9,715 nucleotides of DNA from Deltaproteobacteria bacterium. Lineage in GTDB: Bacteria > UBA10199 > 2-02-FULL-44-16. The notes beneath the pieces are model-generated. The model did not search any database, had not been told where the DNA came from, and worked only from the letters and a program-made list of their open reading frames with translations. The position numbers and the translations under genes were made by a program. The stretch is taken from contig JACQMA010000049.1 of the NCBI GenBank assembly GCA_016203825.1, forward strand, positions 1-9,715, read 5' to 3'. Position 1 is the first letter of the stretch; each line of letters begins with the position of its first letter. Below, in pieces: positions 1 through 6,448 of the stretch.

Positions 1-489
1 TAAGGGGCTGGGGCTGTCCTCCAAGAGTTTTTTGATCCGTTGTTTGGCTTCCTTGCCGACGACGATGAGTCCTTGGGGATCGCGAAAATCTTTTTTCAAA
101 CTCGTGAAAAACGCATCGACCTGCTGAAGGGAAAGGCTACACGAAGGGGCGATGCTCAAATCGATGAGTTCTTGAAGGCCGGTATCCGTATAGCGACCTT
201 CATTAATCAGCATGGCATCAAAGGGGATGTGGATTTCCCCTTTATAGCGATACTGGTCGAGGTCGAGAAAGGCCTCATGGCCAATCAAAAACATTCCGTT
301 CGGTTGTCGGTGGGATTCAAACGCCGTGCGCCAGGTTTCAATCGACACGCGTTCCGTATCGACAAAGCCCATGTGCCAGAGCATGTCGATATCGCTGATC
401 GTGTACTGGATGTGGGCGCCGTCGGGGGTCTTGTCGAGCGTCTCCCACAGATACGCCATTACGTCGAATTGGCTGAGTTCAAGGGTCAT
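1..489 (-). CDS. Hypothetical protein, C-terminus beyond the window edge
   Basis: Reading the minus strand from ATG at 489 gives 163 open codons up to base 1 with no stop, so the C-terminal end lies outside the window. The protein begins MTLELSQFDVMAYLWETLDK and has a mixed, soluble-looking composition without signal peptide or membrane segment. I recognise no family. Third codon positions are GC-rich, as expected for a real gene, whereas the opposite-strand open frame over the same bases lacks this. It is the last visible member of a four-gene minus-strand cluster, 45 bp after the stop of the preceding gene. No good Shine-Dalgarno sequence precedes the ATG, but the frame upstream has no other ATG, GTG or TTG before the previous gene's stop, so the start is reasonably fixed. 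Translation may depend on the upstream gene. Function unknown. Confidence 0.7.
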   Translation of the reverse strand, partial: MTLELSQFDVMAYLWETLDKTPDGAHIQYTISDIDMLWHMGFVDTERVSIETWRTAFESHRQPNGMFLIGHEAFLDLDQYRYKGEIHIPFDAMLINEGRYTDTGLQELIDLSIAPSCSLSLQQVDAFFTSLKKDFRDPQGLIVVGKEAKQRIKKLLEDSPSPL

Positions 490-534
490 CGCAGCTTCGG
501 AATGTACCGAGGAATGTGGAAAAAAGAAAGGGGG

Positions 535-954
535 TTAGCGGGGTTGCACCGGTTCACCGTAGCGGTAGAGCAGGCGATTGAGTGTTTGCTGATTGCTTCG
601 CCGGCTCGCCGACTTTGATAATTCTTGCTGGTGGATACGTTCTTTTACTTGGGCCTGTTCACCTTCAGCCGTCGCCTTCTCTTGTGCCGCGGCTTGTGCC
701 GGTTCTTGGAGTGACCCAACGTCAGCCACAAGCTTGTCTTGTGCCTTCAACCGTCCCGTTTCCATCTCCATGGCATCTTTGGCCATCTCGGTCTTATGAG
801 TGAGGGCATCCTTTTGCATCTCGAGCATGACCTTGCCCGTGAGGAAGCTGAGGAACGAAATGACAGCTTGTCCCGCACCCTGAATGCCCATACCCCAAGC
901 ACTGTATGTTTGATTCTCTTGCATGATCGTTGTGACGCTCGGTGTATCTGCCAT
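535..954 (-). CDS. Hypothetical protein, hydrophobic segment plus coiled-coil-like helix; paralogue of the preceding gene
   Basis: A 139-aa protein. Residues about 19-42 form a Gly/Ala-rich hydrophobic stretch (WGMGIQGAGQAVISFLSFLTG). This is followed by some 80 residues rich in Glu, Lys, Gln and Ala that look helical or coiled-coil, and a basic Arg/Gln-rich tail. There is no signal peptide. Residues 12-75 align without a gap to residues 59-122 of the 190-aa protein encoded just upstream, with about 19 of 64 identical by my hand alignment, including QT, GAG, and QDK at the end. The start is supported by a GAGGAG ribosome binding site 8 bases before the ATG. It sits third in the minus-strand cluster, 28 bp after its paralogue. 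The layout of short hydrophobic hairpin plus long charged helix fits a membrane-inserting or virion-internal protein, but I see no family signature and assign no function. Confidence 0.8.
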   Translation of the reverse strand: MADTPSVTTIMQENQTYSAWGMGIQGAGQAVISFLSFLTGKVMLEMQKDALTHKTEMAKDAMEMETGRLKAQDKLVADVGSLQEPAQAAAQEKATAEGEQAQVKERIHQQELSKSASRRSNQQTLNRLLYRYGEPVQPR

Positions 955-970
955 AGGTGTTTCTCCTCGT
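952..970 (-). promoter_or_regulatory. Ribosome binding site and leader, duplicated copy 1
   Basis: On the minus strand this reads ACGAGGAGAAACACCTATG, holding a strong GAGGAG site and the start codon of the 139-aa gene. It matches the leader of the upstream paralogue (1553-1571) at 17 of 19 positions, so the leader was apparently duplicated with the gene. This fixes both starts. Confidence 0.75.
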
Positions 971-982
971 TAACTTTCCGTC

Positions 983-1555
983 TTACGACATCCCGTAACC
1001 ATAAAATCGCGCGTCTCTGCCAAGTGGGTCACCGACCGAAAAGGCCTGGGATGACGAGAGAATTTCGGCTCGTTGCGTCTTTCCCCGTTCCTGAATCCGC
1101 GTGATCGCGATTTGCGTTTCTTTTTGGATGCGGCCCATCGCCTGCTCGTGTGTTTGAGCACTTTGATAGGCTTTCAGCTGTGCCTCGGTCATCTTGTCCT
1201 GTGAGTCCATAGCCCGAATGGCGACATCCTTATCGTAGCCACGAATAGTCGTTTCAGCCTTGTAATACTCTTTCATGTTGTCCAACTGTTGGCGGCCGAG
1301 AAGAAAACCATAAAGTCCCTCAAGAGCGGTTCCTGCACCGGCAATGCTCATGCCAACACCGTTCCAAGTCTGCTGACGTTGGAGGAGGGGAAGGGCTTCT
1401 TTGCTATCAAGGTTGATACCGACATTAAAGTTCATCCCACTCGAACCACTATAGATGTTCGAGTAGTTCATGGGGGTCCATATCGCAGGCGGTGGCGATG
1501 CGAGACCTCCCGATGCCCCTGGCGTTGATCCTGGCACTTCTCCGGCGCTCTTCAT
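983..1555 (-). CDS. Hypothetical protein, Gly/Ala-rich hydrophobic segment and charged helix; paralogue of the following gene
   Basis: A 190-aa protein in three visible parts. Residues 1-58 are rich in Pro, Gly, Ser and Asn and probably disordered. Residues about 65-87 form a Gly/Ala-rich hydrophobic segment (GVGMSIAGAGTALEGLYGFL). Residues about 88-175 are charged and Gln/Lys/Glu-rich, probably a long helix, and the protein ends in FYGYGMS. There is no classical signal peptide. Residues 59-122 match residues 12-75 of the next protein without gaps, and both C-termini end in a similar aromatic motif (FYGYG versus LYRYG). The ATG follows a GAGGAGG ribosome binding site. It lies 26 bp after the membrane-helix gene and 28 bp before its paralogue, so the genes are probably one transcript. 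Compared with the paralogue it has an extra N-terminal domain. No family recognised; a structural or membrane-interacting role is inference from composition only. Confidence 0.8.
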   Translation of the reverse strand: MKSAGEVPGSTPGASGGLASPPPAIWTPMNYSNIYSGSSGMNFNVGINLDSKEALPLLQRQQTWNGVGMSIAGAGTALEGLYGFLLGRQQLDNMKEYYKAETTIRGYDKDVAIRAMDSQDKMTEAQLKAYQSAQTHEQAMGRIQKETQIAITRIQERGKTQRAEILSSSQAFSVGDPLGRDARFYGYGMS

Positions 1556-1571
1556 AGGTATTCCTCCTCGT
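1553..1571 (-). promoter_or_regulatory. Ribosome binding site and leader, duplicated copy 2
   Basis: On the minus strand this reads ACGAGGAGGAATACCTATG, containing a strong GAGGAGG site 8 bases before the ATG of the 190-aa gene. It differs from the leader at 952-970 at only two positions. Preservation of the leader while the proteins have diverged to about 30 percent identity suggests selection on expression level or a shared regulatory contact. Confidence 0.75.
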
Positions 1572-1581
1572 CTTTATCCTT

Positions 1582-1965
1582 TTATGATCTCACACTCGGG
1601 CTTCCCAAGCTCCTGCTGGAACGCCCGACCACTTGTGTGTCTATTGATTGGTTCAGATCTGCGCGTAAGGCTTGCGTTTGGGCAACGGTTCGTTGCGTTT
1701 CCAGTTTTGCGCGTTGCACGTTCGAACCCGCAGTCATCATGCCGCGGATATATGTTTTTCGCTGCTGAGCCTTCTGGACGTTCTTGGCATACCCATTGGC
1801 CCGTGTCTCAGCATCAAAGGCCTTCTCTTGTTCGGCTTTTATATCATCAGCGTTGTTCTTTGCTTCGACACCCTGCCAGATCCCGACCCCAACTCCGATA
1901 GCTGCAACGACGAGTCCGGCAACGGCAAGTCCGAAACATAAAATTCCTATAGTTCCGATCATCAT
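1582..1965 (-). CDS. Small membrane-anchored hypothetical protein with helical tail
   Basis: A 127-aa protein. Residues about 3-31 are a strongly hydrophobic, Gly/Ala/Val-rich segment (ILCFGLAVAGLVVAAIGVGV), read as one transmembrane helix or an uncleaved signal anchor. Residues 35-105 are charged and Ala/Gln-rich (KNNADDIKAEQEKAFDAETR at the beginning), probably helical, and the last 20 residues are Ser/Arg-rich. The ATG-ATG start follows an AGGAGGA ribosome binding site about 7 bases upstream, a textbook arrangement. It is the first gene of the minus-strand cluster, 26 bp before the 190-aa gene. The hydrophobic segment followed by a KNNADD-like helix resembles small phage internal-virion or tail-associated proteins in style, but that is an impression from composition. 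No family recognised. Confidence 0.78.
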   Translation of the reverse strand: MMIGTIGILCFGLAVAGLVVAAIGVGVGIWQGVEAKNNADDIKAEQEKAFDAETRANGYAKNVQKAQQRKTYIRGMMTAGSNVQRAKLETQRTVAQTQALRADLNQSIDTQVVGRSSRSLGSPSVRS

Positions 1966-2118
1966 AATATATCCTCCTGCTTTCTACCCCTTCGCCCTTA
2001 TTATCGGTAGGAGAGAATGTGAGAGTTGCGTGGGAGAGGAATTTTACGTGGCATGCGATAAAGTCGAATCATATCAATATACTTCGCAAACAAGCGGTAA
2101 TAGGTTATAGTCGGCTCC
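1966..2118. promoter_or_regulatory. Divergent intergenic region, probable promoters for both sides
   Basis: These 153 bp separate the minus-strand hypothetical cluster from the plus-strand fusion gene, so at least two promoters are expected here or nearby. The stretch 2041-2105 is clearly more AT-rich than its surroundings. On the minus strand TATGAT at 2073-2068 would be a good -10 box for the cluster, but no convincing -35 box sits at the right distance. On the plus strand I see no box pair worth naming. No operator-like palindrome, terminator or riboswitch is apparent. The strong AGGAGGA at 1973-1979 is the ribosome binding site of the first minus-strand gene. Confidence 0.35.
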
Positions 2119-4158
2119 ATGGCTCAAAGTCTCCAAATTCTCGATGTTACGATCCGTGATGGAAGCTTCGTCATCAATTTTCAGTATACCCCGGAACAAG
2201 TAGCCAACATCGTTGGGGCCTTAGATCGCTCCGGTATTCCCTACATAGAGATTGCTCATGGGATGGGGTTAGGGGCGGCAGAAAATGTTGGAGCACCCGC
2301 TGGGGCAACAGATCTTGAATATATTCGAGCTGCTCGTCAAAAGGTGCGACGGGCTAAATTGGGGGCCATCGCAGTACCATTCCACACAACGAACGAAAAA
2401 AATATCTTGCAGATGCTAGGACTCCTCGACTTCGTGAGGATTGTTGCTTATGCGGATGATGTTCGACCCTCCCTCAAAATGGCCTCGCTCGCTCGTCGTA
2501 ATGGGTTTGACGTTTTTTTTCAGATGATACGTTCGGCACGGGTTTCACCCCAGAGACTTCTTGATCAGGCCAAGAGGGTGGAAGGGGCAGGAGCTCGTGT
2601 TGTCTATGTGGTGGATACGGCAGGCTACTATCTTCCCCAAGATGTTGCCCGGGTTGTCCAGCTTCTTAAAAATAAACTTTCGATCCAAGTTGGGTTTCAT
2701 GGGCACGACAACTTAAACTTAGGGGTTGCCAATGCCCTTGCGGCGGTAAAGGCCGGCGTTGATTTTGTTGACGCAAGTTTACGAGGTTTTGGGAGGGGAG
2801 CAGGAAATACCAAGTTGGAGTCTCTCGTGGTCCTCCTCCAGCGACAGGGTCTGCTTCGTCACATAAAACTTGATGTCCTCCTTGATGCTGCGGAACGGTA
2901 TGTTGATCCTCTCACACCACATGATCGAGGAAAGGGAAATGCCGATCTCTTGACAGCGGCATCTAATGTTGACCTCTTCCCTCTCTCGTTTGGCGAACAG
3001 CTGGCATCCGCCCTCAACGTTCCTTTTGCTCGATTAGTACGCACCCTTGGAAAGAATGTTCACAGCGCACAACAGAGCCGAAGTGAGTGGAAACAGGTTA
3101 TTCGACTTCTTGGTGGGCAACCTCATCGATTGCTTCCATCTCAATCTCGAAAAATTCAGAGACGACAAAAGAAGTGCGAAGCCCTCCTGGCAATCGATAT
3201 TCCGATAGAAGGTTTGTGTTTTCCAAATTCTGCACGTGAATATTTGTCCCAGCGATTTCCTCAACTTCGCTTTCGCGTAGACTTCATGAGTGAGATTCAT
3301 GCGCAGGCAGTGAAGGGGGTTGAAATCATGTGGGCCCACCACATCTCACCTGAAGTGTTGCAACAGGCAACGTCGCTCACATGGTTTCATGGTTATAGTG
3401 GTGGTATTGACCACCTTCCCCTCCGCCTCTTCGAAAAGCAGGGTGTTATGGTGACCTTTCCTCGTGGAGTCATGGCGCCCACGGTGGCGGAGACGGTCAT
3501 CGGAAGTATCCTTCTTTTTTACCGCAAGATTTATGAATCAGTCCTTTCTCAATTATCGAATAGCTGGAAGACAAAGGAGATTTTGGAGCTTCATCCACCT
3601 CTCCGGGAACTCCGTGGATCGACCGTTGGTATTATTGGGCTGGGTTCGATTGGGCTCGAGGTGGCAAGACGTTGCAAACAACTTGGATCGAGAGTGATTG
3701 GGCTTGAAGTCATCAAGGGTTTTACCTCTTCATGGGTTGATGAAGTTTTCCCTCCCCGGGCTCTCTCCTCGCTGTTGGCAAAATCCGATGCGATTGTTCT
3801 CGCCTGTCCCCTAACACAAGAAACACATCATTTGATTGGTCGTCATGAGTTTCGCCGCATGCGACCACATGCCATTCTGATCAACGTTGCCCGAGGTTCC
3901 CTGGTGAATGAAGCGGCACTGATGGAAGCCCTCGAACAGGGACGTATCGCCGGGGCACTTTTCGACGCCTTTACGGTAGAACCTCTTCCCGACAACCATC
4001 CCCTCTTTCAAACTCCCTGCTTTGTCGTCATGCCGCATATTTCTGGATTTGCACAACACACGTGGCAACGACTCTTTGAATGTTTTATCAAAAACTTATC
4101 TTGTTATTTCGAAGGTCGCCCACTCCCCGATGCGGTGGATTTGAAACGGGGGTATTGA
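2119..4158 (+). CDS. Fusion: 4-hydroxy-2-oxovalerate aldolase-like (DRE-TIM) domain plus D-2-hydroxyacid dehydrogenase domain
   Basis: A 679-aa two-domain protein, predicted cytoplasmic. Residues 1 to about 330 resemble DmpG/MhpE-type aldolases. TIRDG at 11-15 supplies the metal-binding Asp14, YIEIAHGMGLG matches the family's YIEVGHGDGLG, HGHDN at 194-198 supplies two further metal ligands (His194, His196), and GAGNTKLE follows. A C-terminal stretch ending near LGKN resembles the aldolase's small accessory domain. Residues about 350-679 form a D-isomer-specific 2-hydroxyacid dehydrogenase: APTVAE in the substrate domain, the NAD-binding glycines GLGSIG at 507-512, and the catalytic Arg592 (NVARGS), Glu621 (VEPLP) and His640 (MPHISG) at normal spacing. 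All dehydrogenase catalytic residues are present. In the aldolase the His that acts as base in DmpG/BphI (RDGMH) is Phe17 here (RDGSF), so the reaction may differ. No strong ribosome binding site precedes the ATG, but the TIRDG motif so close to it supports this start. The gene looks less GC-rich at third positions than mutS, a possible sign of transfer. Substrate unknown. Confidence 0.9.
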   Translation: MAQSLQILDVTIRDGSFVINFQYTPEQVANIVGALDRSGIPYIEIAHGMGLGAAENVGAPAGATDLEYIRAARQKVRRAKLGAIAVPFHTTNEKNILQMLGLLDFVRIVAYADDVRPSLKMASLARRNGFDVFFQMIRSARVSPQRLLDQAKRVEGAGARVVYVVDTAGYYLPQDVARVVQLLKNKLSIQVGFHGHDNLNLGVANALAAVKAGVDFVDASLRGFGRGAGNTKLESLVVLLQRQGLLRHIKLDVLLDAAERYVDPLTPHDRGKGNADLLTAASNVDLFPLSFGEQLASALNVPFARLVRTLGKNVHSAQQSRSEWKQVIRLLGGQPHRLLPSQSRKIQRRQKKCEALLAIDIPIEGLCFPNSAREYLSQRFPQLRFRVDFMSEIHAQAVKGVEIMWAHHISPEVLQQATSLTWFHGYSGGIDHLPLRLFEKQGVMVTFPRGVMAPTVAETVIGSILLFYRKIYESVLSQLSNSWKTKEILELHPPLRELRGSTVGIIGLGSIGLEVARRCKQLGSRVIGLEVIKGFTSSWVDEVFPPRALSSLLAKSDAIVLACPLTQETHHLIGRHEFRRMRPHAILINVARGSLVNEAALMEALEQGRIAGALFDAFTVEPLPDNHPLFQTPCFVVMPHISGFAQHTWQRLFECFIKNLSCYFEGRPLPDAVDLKRGY

Positions 4159-4161
4159 GTT

Positions 4162-4189
4162 TGTCATCCTGAGTGCAACGAAGGATCTC
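4162..4189 (+). repeat. Short palindromic dispersed repeat, TGTCATCCTGAG...GGATCTC type
   Basis: This 28-base unit starts TGTCATCCTGAG and ends ACGAAGGATCTC, four bases after the stop of the fusion gene. ATCCT near the left end pairs with AGGAT near the right, giving a 5-bp stem. It belongs to the same family as the two units inside the amidase gene (9071-9105 and 9126-9168), which share TGTCAT...GAG and ATCTC ends but have ATTGC and GCAAT in the stem. From memory such units are very common between genes in environmental bacterial genomes. Here it lies between convergent genes and could help end transcription. Confidence 0.75.
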
Positions 4190-4207
4190 GTGGTTAGTTG
4201 TACAGGG

Positions 4208-4240
4208 TTGAAAATTCAAAGGGAGAGTATGAATTTTCAA
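4208..4240. terminator. 11-bp perfect inverted repeat between convergent genes, possible transcription end
   Basis: TTGAAAATTCA (4208-4218) and TGAATTTTCAA (4230-4240) are exact inverted copies around an 11-base loop. The stem is AT-rich and not followed by a run of T on either strand, so it is not a standard intrinsic terminator. The right arm contains the TGA stop codon of the minus-strand aminotransferase (4239-4237). A role in 3' end formation or mRNA protection for the convergent genes is inference. Confidence 0.4.
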
Positions 4241-5517
4241 GTGAGCTGCCGAAGGGCATTATAGAGGGCTTTGCAGATGAAGCGTACATCTTGTGGCGTG
4301 AGATCCGTGGAAAAGGGGAGAAAGGCAAATTGATCGGCAATCGCATCGGTTGTGGATAAGGTCCCCCCAAAAGGAGTCGGACACCTTTGTTGGTAGAAGG
4401 GGAGGTGGTGGTGGGCGGGCCAACAACCCAGTTGGATCCCTTCCTTTCCAAAGAGAGTTTTTCCGACCTGATCTCGCTTTGGGACGAGGACGGCGTAATG
4501 CCCAACCACCGCTTCTTCGTGCAAGGTCTGGAGCTGCATGAGCCCATCATCGACGAGCGGTTGTAATGCTTTCCGGTACACCTCTTGAAGTTTTCGACGC
4601 AGAGAAAAAAGACGATCGGCTTTTTTGAGTTGCTCGCGCAGCAACGGGACATTGAGATCGTTGATCCGGAAATTACTCCCCACGGTGGAGACATCCATTG
4701 CCTTGGAGAGATCAAGTCCATGAAAGGCGATTGCGGCGATATGATTGATGAGCTCTTGGGAGTTGGCCATGATCATGCCCCCACCTAGGCTCGTGATGGT
4801 CTTGGTCGTGGCAAAAGAAAAGATCGTCGTGCCATTCGTCCCGATATTGAAAATCCCCAAAGGGATGTTGCTGCGCTTTGAACCGAACGCAACAGATGCA
4901 TCCTGGATCACCGGAATATCCCGTTTGAGTTTCCGAAGGAGTCGATCCAGCGGTTCGAGGTCAACGAATTGATTGAGGTGCACCAGGATGATCGCCTTCG
5001 TTTTTTCATTGATGGCCTTGGCGAGCGAATCCATGTTCATGCAAAAATCGTCTTTGTTCACATCGACGAAATGTGGTGTTGCGCCCGCCATCAGGATGAC
5101 ATTGGGCATCGCCGGGTAGTTGAGTGACGTCGTAATGACTTCGCCACCAGCGACGTCATAAGCCATGAGTGTCGCCAAGAGACCCACGGTGGCGTTAGCG
5201 ACAGGTGCGGCGGCAAGGGTCATCTGCTTTGGGGGCGCCTTCGAAGATGTGAGGAATAATAACCACTCATGGATCAGTTTGATGACGTCACTTTCCGGGG
5301 TGATAAAGTAGTTCATCTGCCGCAAGCTTGGATCGCCTAAAAACCACGAGATGAGGGCGAGAAGCTCGTCGCCACCTTCATTTTTCCCCTTGGTCTTCAG
5401 AGCGATCAGTTGTTCAAAGAGCTTCGCCGTTTTTCCCTGGGGGAGTGTAAAAGAAGGGAGAAACCAGGGGTAGGATTTTTTTGTTTTGTTCGTTCCCATT
5501 TTTTGCAATGGCGTCAT
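4237..5517 (-). CDS. DegT/DnrJ/EryC1/StrS-family PLP-dependent aminotransferase
   Basis: A 426-aa protein of the sugar aminotransferase family (PLP fold type I). The expected sequence marks are in order: VANATVGLLATL and GGEVITTSLNYPAMPNVILM in the large domain; ILVHLNQFVDLEPL; the PLP-ring-binding Asp206 in VIQDASVAFG; and Lys239 in FSFATTKTITSLGGGM, the predicted Schiff-base lysine. Most members transaminate keto-sugars for surface glycans or natural products; a few act as dehydratases. The substrate cannot be read from the sequence. It is somewhat longer than the usual 370-400 residues, mostly from a 50-60 residue N-terminal extension. ATG at 5517 is chosen because a GAGA ribosome site lies just upstream and a start further out (5607) would run deep into the divergent meaB gene; ATG 5499 is a weaker alternative. 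It stands alone on its strand and converges with the aldolase-dehydrogenase fusion. A shared keto-acid pathway is possible but unproven. Confidence 0.85.
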   Translation of the reverse strand: MTPLQKMGTNKTKKSYPWFLPSFTLPQGKTAKLFEQLIALKTKGKNEGGDELLALISWFLGDPSLRQMNYFITPESDVIKLIHEWLLFLTSSKAPPKQMTLAAAPVANATVGLLATLMAYDVAGGEVITTSLNYPAMPNVILMAGATPHFVDVNKDDFCMNMDSLAKAINEKTKAIILVHLNQFVDLEPLDRLLRKLKRDIPVIQDASVAFGSKRSNIPLGIFNIGTNGTTIFSFATTKTITSLGGGMIMANSQELINHIAAIAFHGLDLSKAMDVSTVGSNFRINDLNVPLLREQLKKADRLFSLRRKLQEVYRKALQPLVDDGLMQLQTLHEEAVVGHYAVLVPKRDQVGKTLFGKEGIQLGCWPAHHHLPFYQQRCPTPFGGTLSTTDAIADQFAFLPFSTDLTPQDVRFICKALYNALRQLT

Positions 5518-5536
5518 TGTATCTCTTTTTGAGATT
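5518..5536. promoter_or_regulatory. 19-bp divergent start region with symmetrical GAGAT arms
   Basis: Only 19 bp separate the predicted ATG of the aminotransferase (minus) from that of meaB (plus). The sequence contains ATCTC-TTTTT-GAGAT, a perfect 5-bp inverted repeat around five T, so each strand carries a GAGAT next to its own start. Spacing is fair for the aminotransferase (5 bases after GAG plus AT) but too short for a good meaB ribosome site. No room exists for promoters here, so each gene's promoter must lie inside the other gene's 5' end. Confidence 0.5.
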
Positions 5537-6448
5537 ATGTCGAACAAACTTCTCCAGGATGCTTTGAAACAGGACCAGCGCGCATTGGCGCAGCTTCTCA
5601 CCGTCATCGAAGAACGAGGTGATGGGGCGCGCGAGGCGATGGCTCATATCTATGATCACCTCCAAGGTGCTCGTGTGGTGGGGGTGACCGGGCCGCCAGG
5701 GTCCGGAAAATCGACGCTGATCAGTGAATGCCTCAAGCTGCTTCGCTCACGGAACGAAACGGTTGCCGTGGTGGCCATTGATCCCTCGAGTCCGTTGAGC
5801 GGTGGAGCGCTCCTGGGGGATCGGATTCGGATGATGGAGTCCTCGGCCGATCACGGGGTCTTTATTCGATCACTTGCCAGTCGCGGGTTTCACGGCGGCC
5901 TTTCCCGCGCGACACGCGATGTGGTGACGACCCTCGATGCCGCCGGGTTTCAGTGGATCTTTGTCGAAACGGTTGGGGTGGGGCAGGGGGAGTTCGATAT
6001 CGCCGGGCTTGCCGAGACGACGATTTTGGTCCTCGTCCCCGAATCGGGGGACACGATCCAGACGATGAAGGCCGGCGTCATGGAGATTGCCGATCTCTTC
6101 GTCGTGAACAAGAATGACCGCGATGGCGCCGGTGAACTCGCCCAAGAAATCAGGGCGCAGTCTCCATCACCCGTTCTCCTCACGACGGCGTCAATGGGGA
6201 AGGGTATCGAAGAAGTCCTCCAAGGGATCGAGGTGCAGAGGGCAAAGCTCGCCCATGACGAGGGCCATCGACACAAACAACGAGAACTTCGGAAGACGGC
6301 CTTTCTCGAACTCCTGCGTGATGAACTGACACTTCGAGTCTTGGAAAAAATGAAACGGGACCAAACGGCCCAAGACCTTGTGGATGACGTTGCATCCGGG
6401 AAACAAAACCCCTATCGTGCCCTCGAACCGATGCTCAAACGTTTATGA
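5537..6448 (+). CDS. meaB: MeaB/ArgK-type G3E GTPase (methylmalonyl-CoA mutase chaperone family)
   Basis: A 303-aa P-loop GTPase. GPPGSGKST at 52-60 is the Walker A motif, DPSSPLSGGALLGDRIRM at 82-99 is the family's diagnostic stretch, ETVGVGQGE at 144-152 is the switch/Walker B region, and NKND at 191-194 is the guanine-specificity motif. The C-terminal helical part, involved in dimerisation in the family, is present. Known members escort cobalamin into methylmalonyl-CoA mutase and protect it from inactivation; some older annotations call them LAO/AO transport kinases, which is not supported. No mutase or B12 gene is visible here. The start at 5537 gives MSNKLLQDALKQ, aligning well with the usual N-terminus. 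An ATG 17 codons upstream would overlap the divergent aminotransferase and adds atypical residues. The stop overlaps the mutS start as ATGA, so it heads the meaB-mutS-amidase operon. Confidence 0.93.
   Translation: MSNKLLQDALKQDQRALAQLLTVIEERGDGAREAMAHIYDHLQGARVVGVTGPPGSGKSTLISECLKLLRSRNETVAVVAIDPSSPLSGGALLGDRIRMMESSADHGVFIRSLASRGFHGGLSRATRDVVTTLDAAGFQWIFVETVGVGQGEFDIAGLAETTILVLVPESGDTIQTMKAGVMEIADLFVVNKNDRDGAGELAQEIRAQSPSPVLLTTASMGKGIEEVLQGIEVQRAKLAHDEGHRHKQRELRKTAFLELLRDELTLRVLEKMKRDQTAQDLVDDVASGKQNPYRALEPMLKRL

Noticed and set aside
40..618. 192-aa open frame on the plus strand
   Set aside because: It lies opposite the partial minus-strand gene and runs into the next one. The minus-strand reading has better codon use and fits the cluster's orientation and spacing.
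4194..4721. 175-aa open frame on the minus strand
   Set aside because: Alternative frame within the aminotransferase gene, whose own frame carries all family motifs.
5486..5536. Longer meaB start at 5486
   Set aside because: The added 17 residues do not resemble the family N-terminus and would overlap the divergent aminotransferase start.
5518..5607. Longer aminotransferase start at 5607
   Set aside because: The added 30 residues are the antisense of the meaB N-terminus and have no ribosome site.
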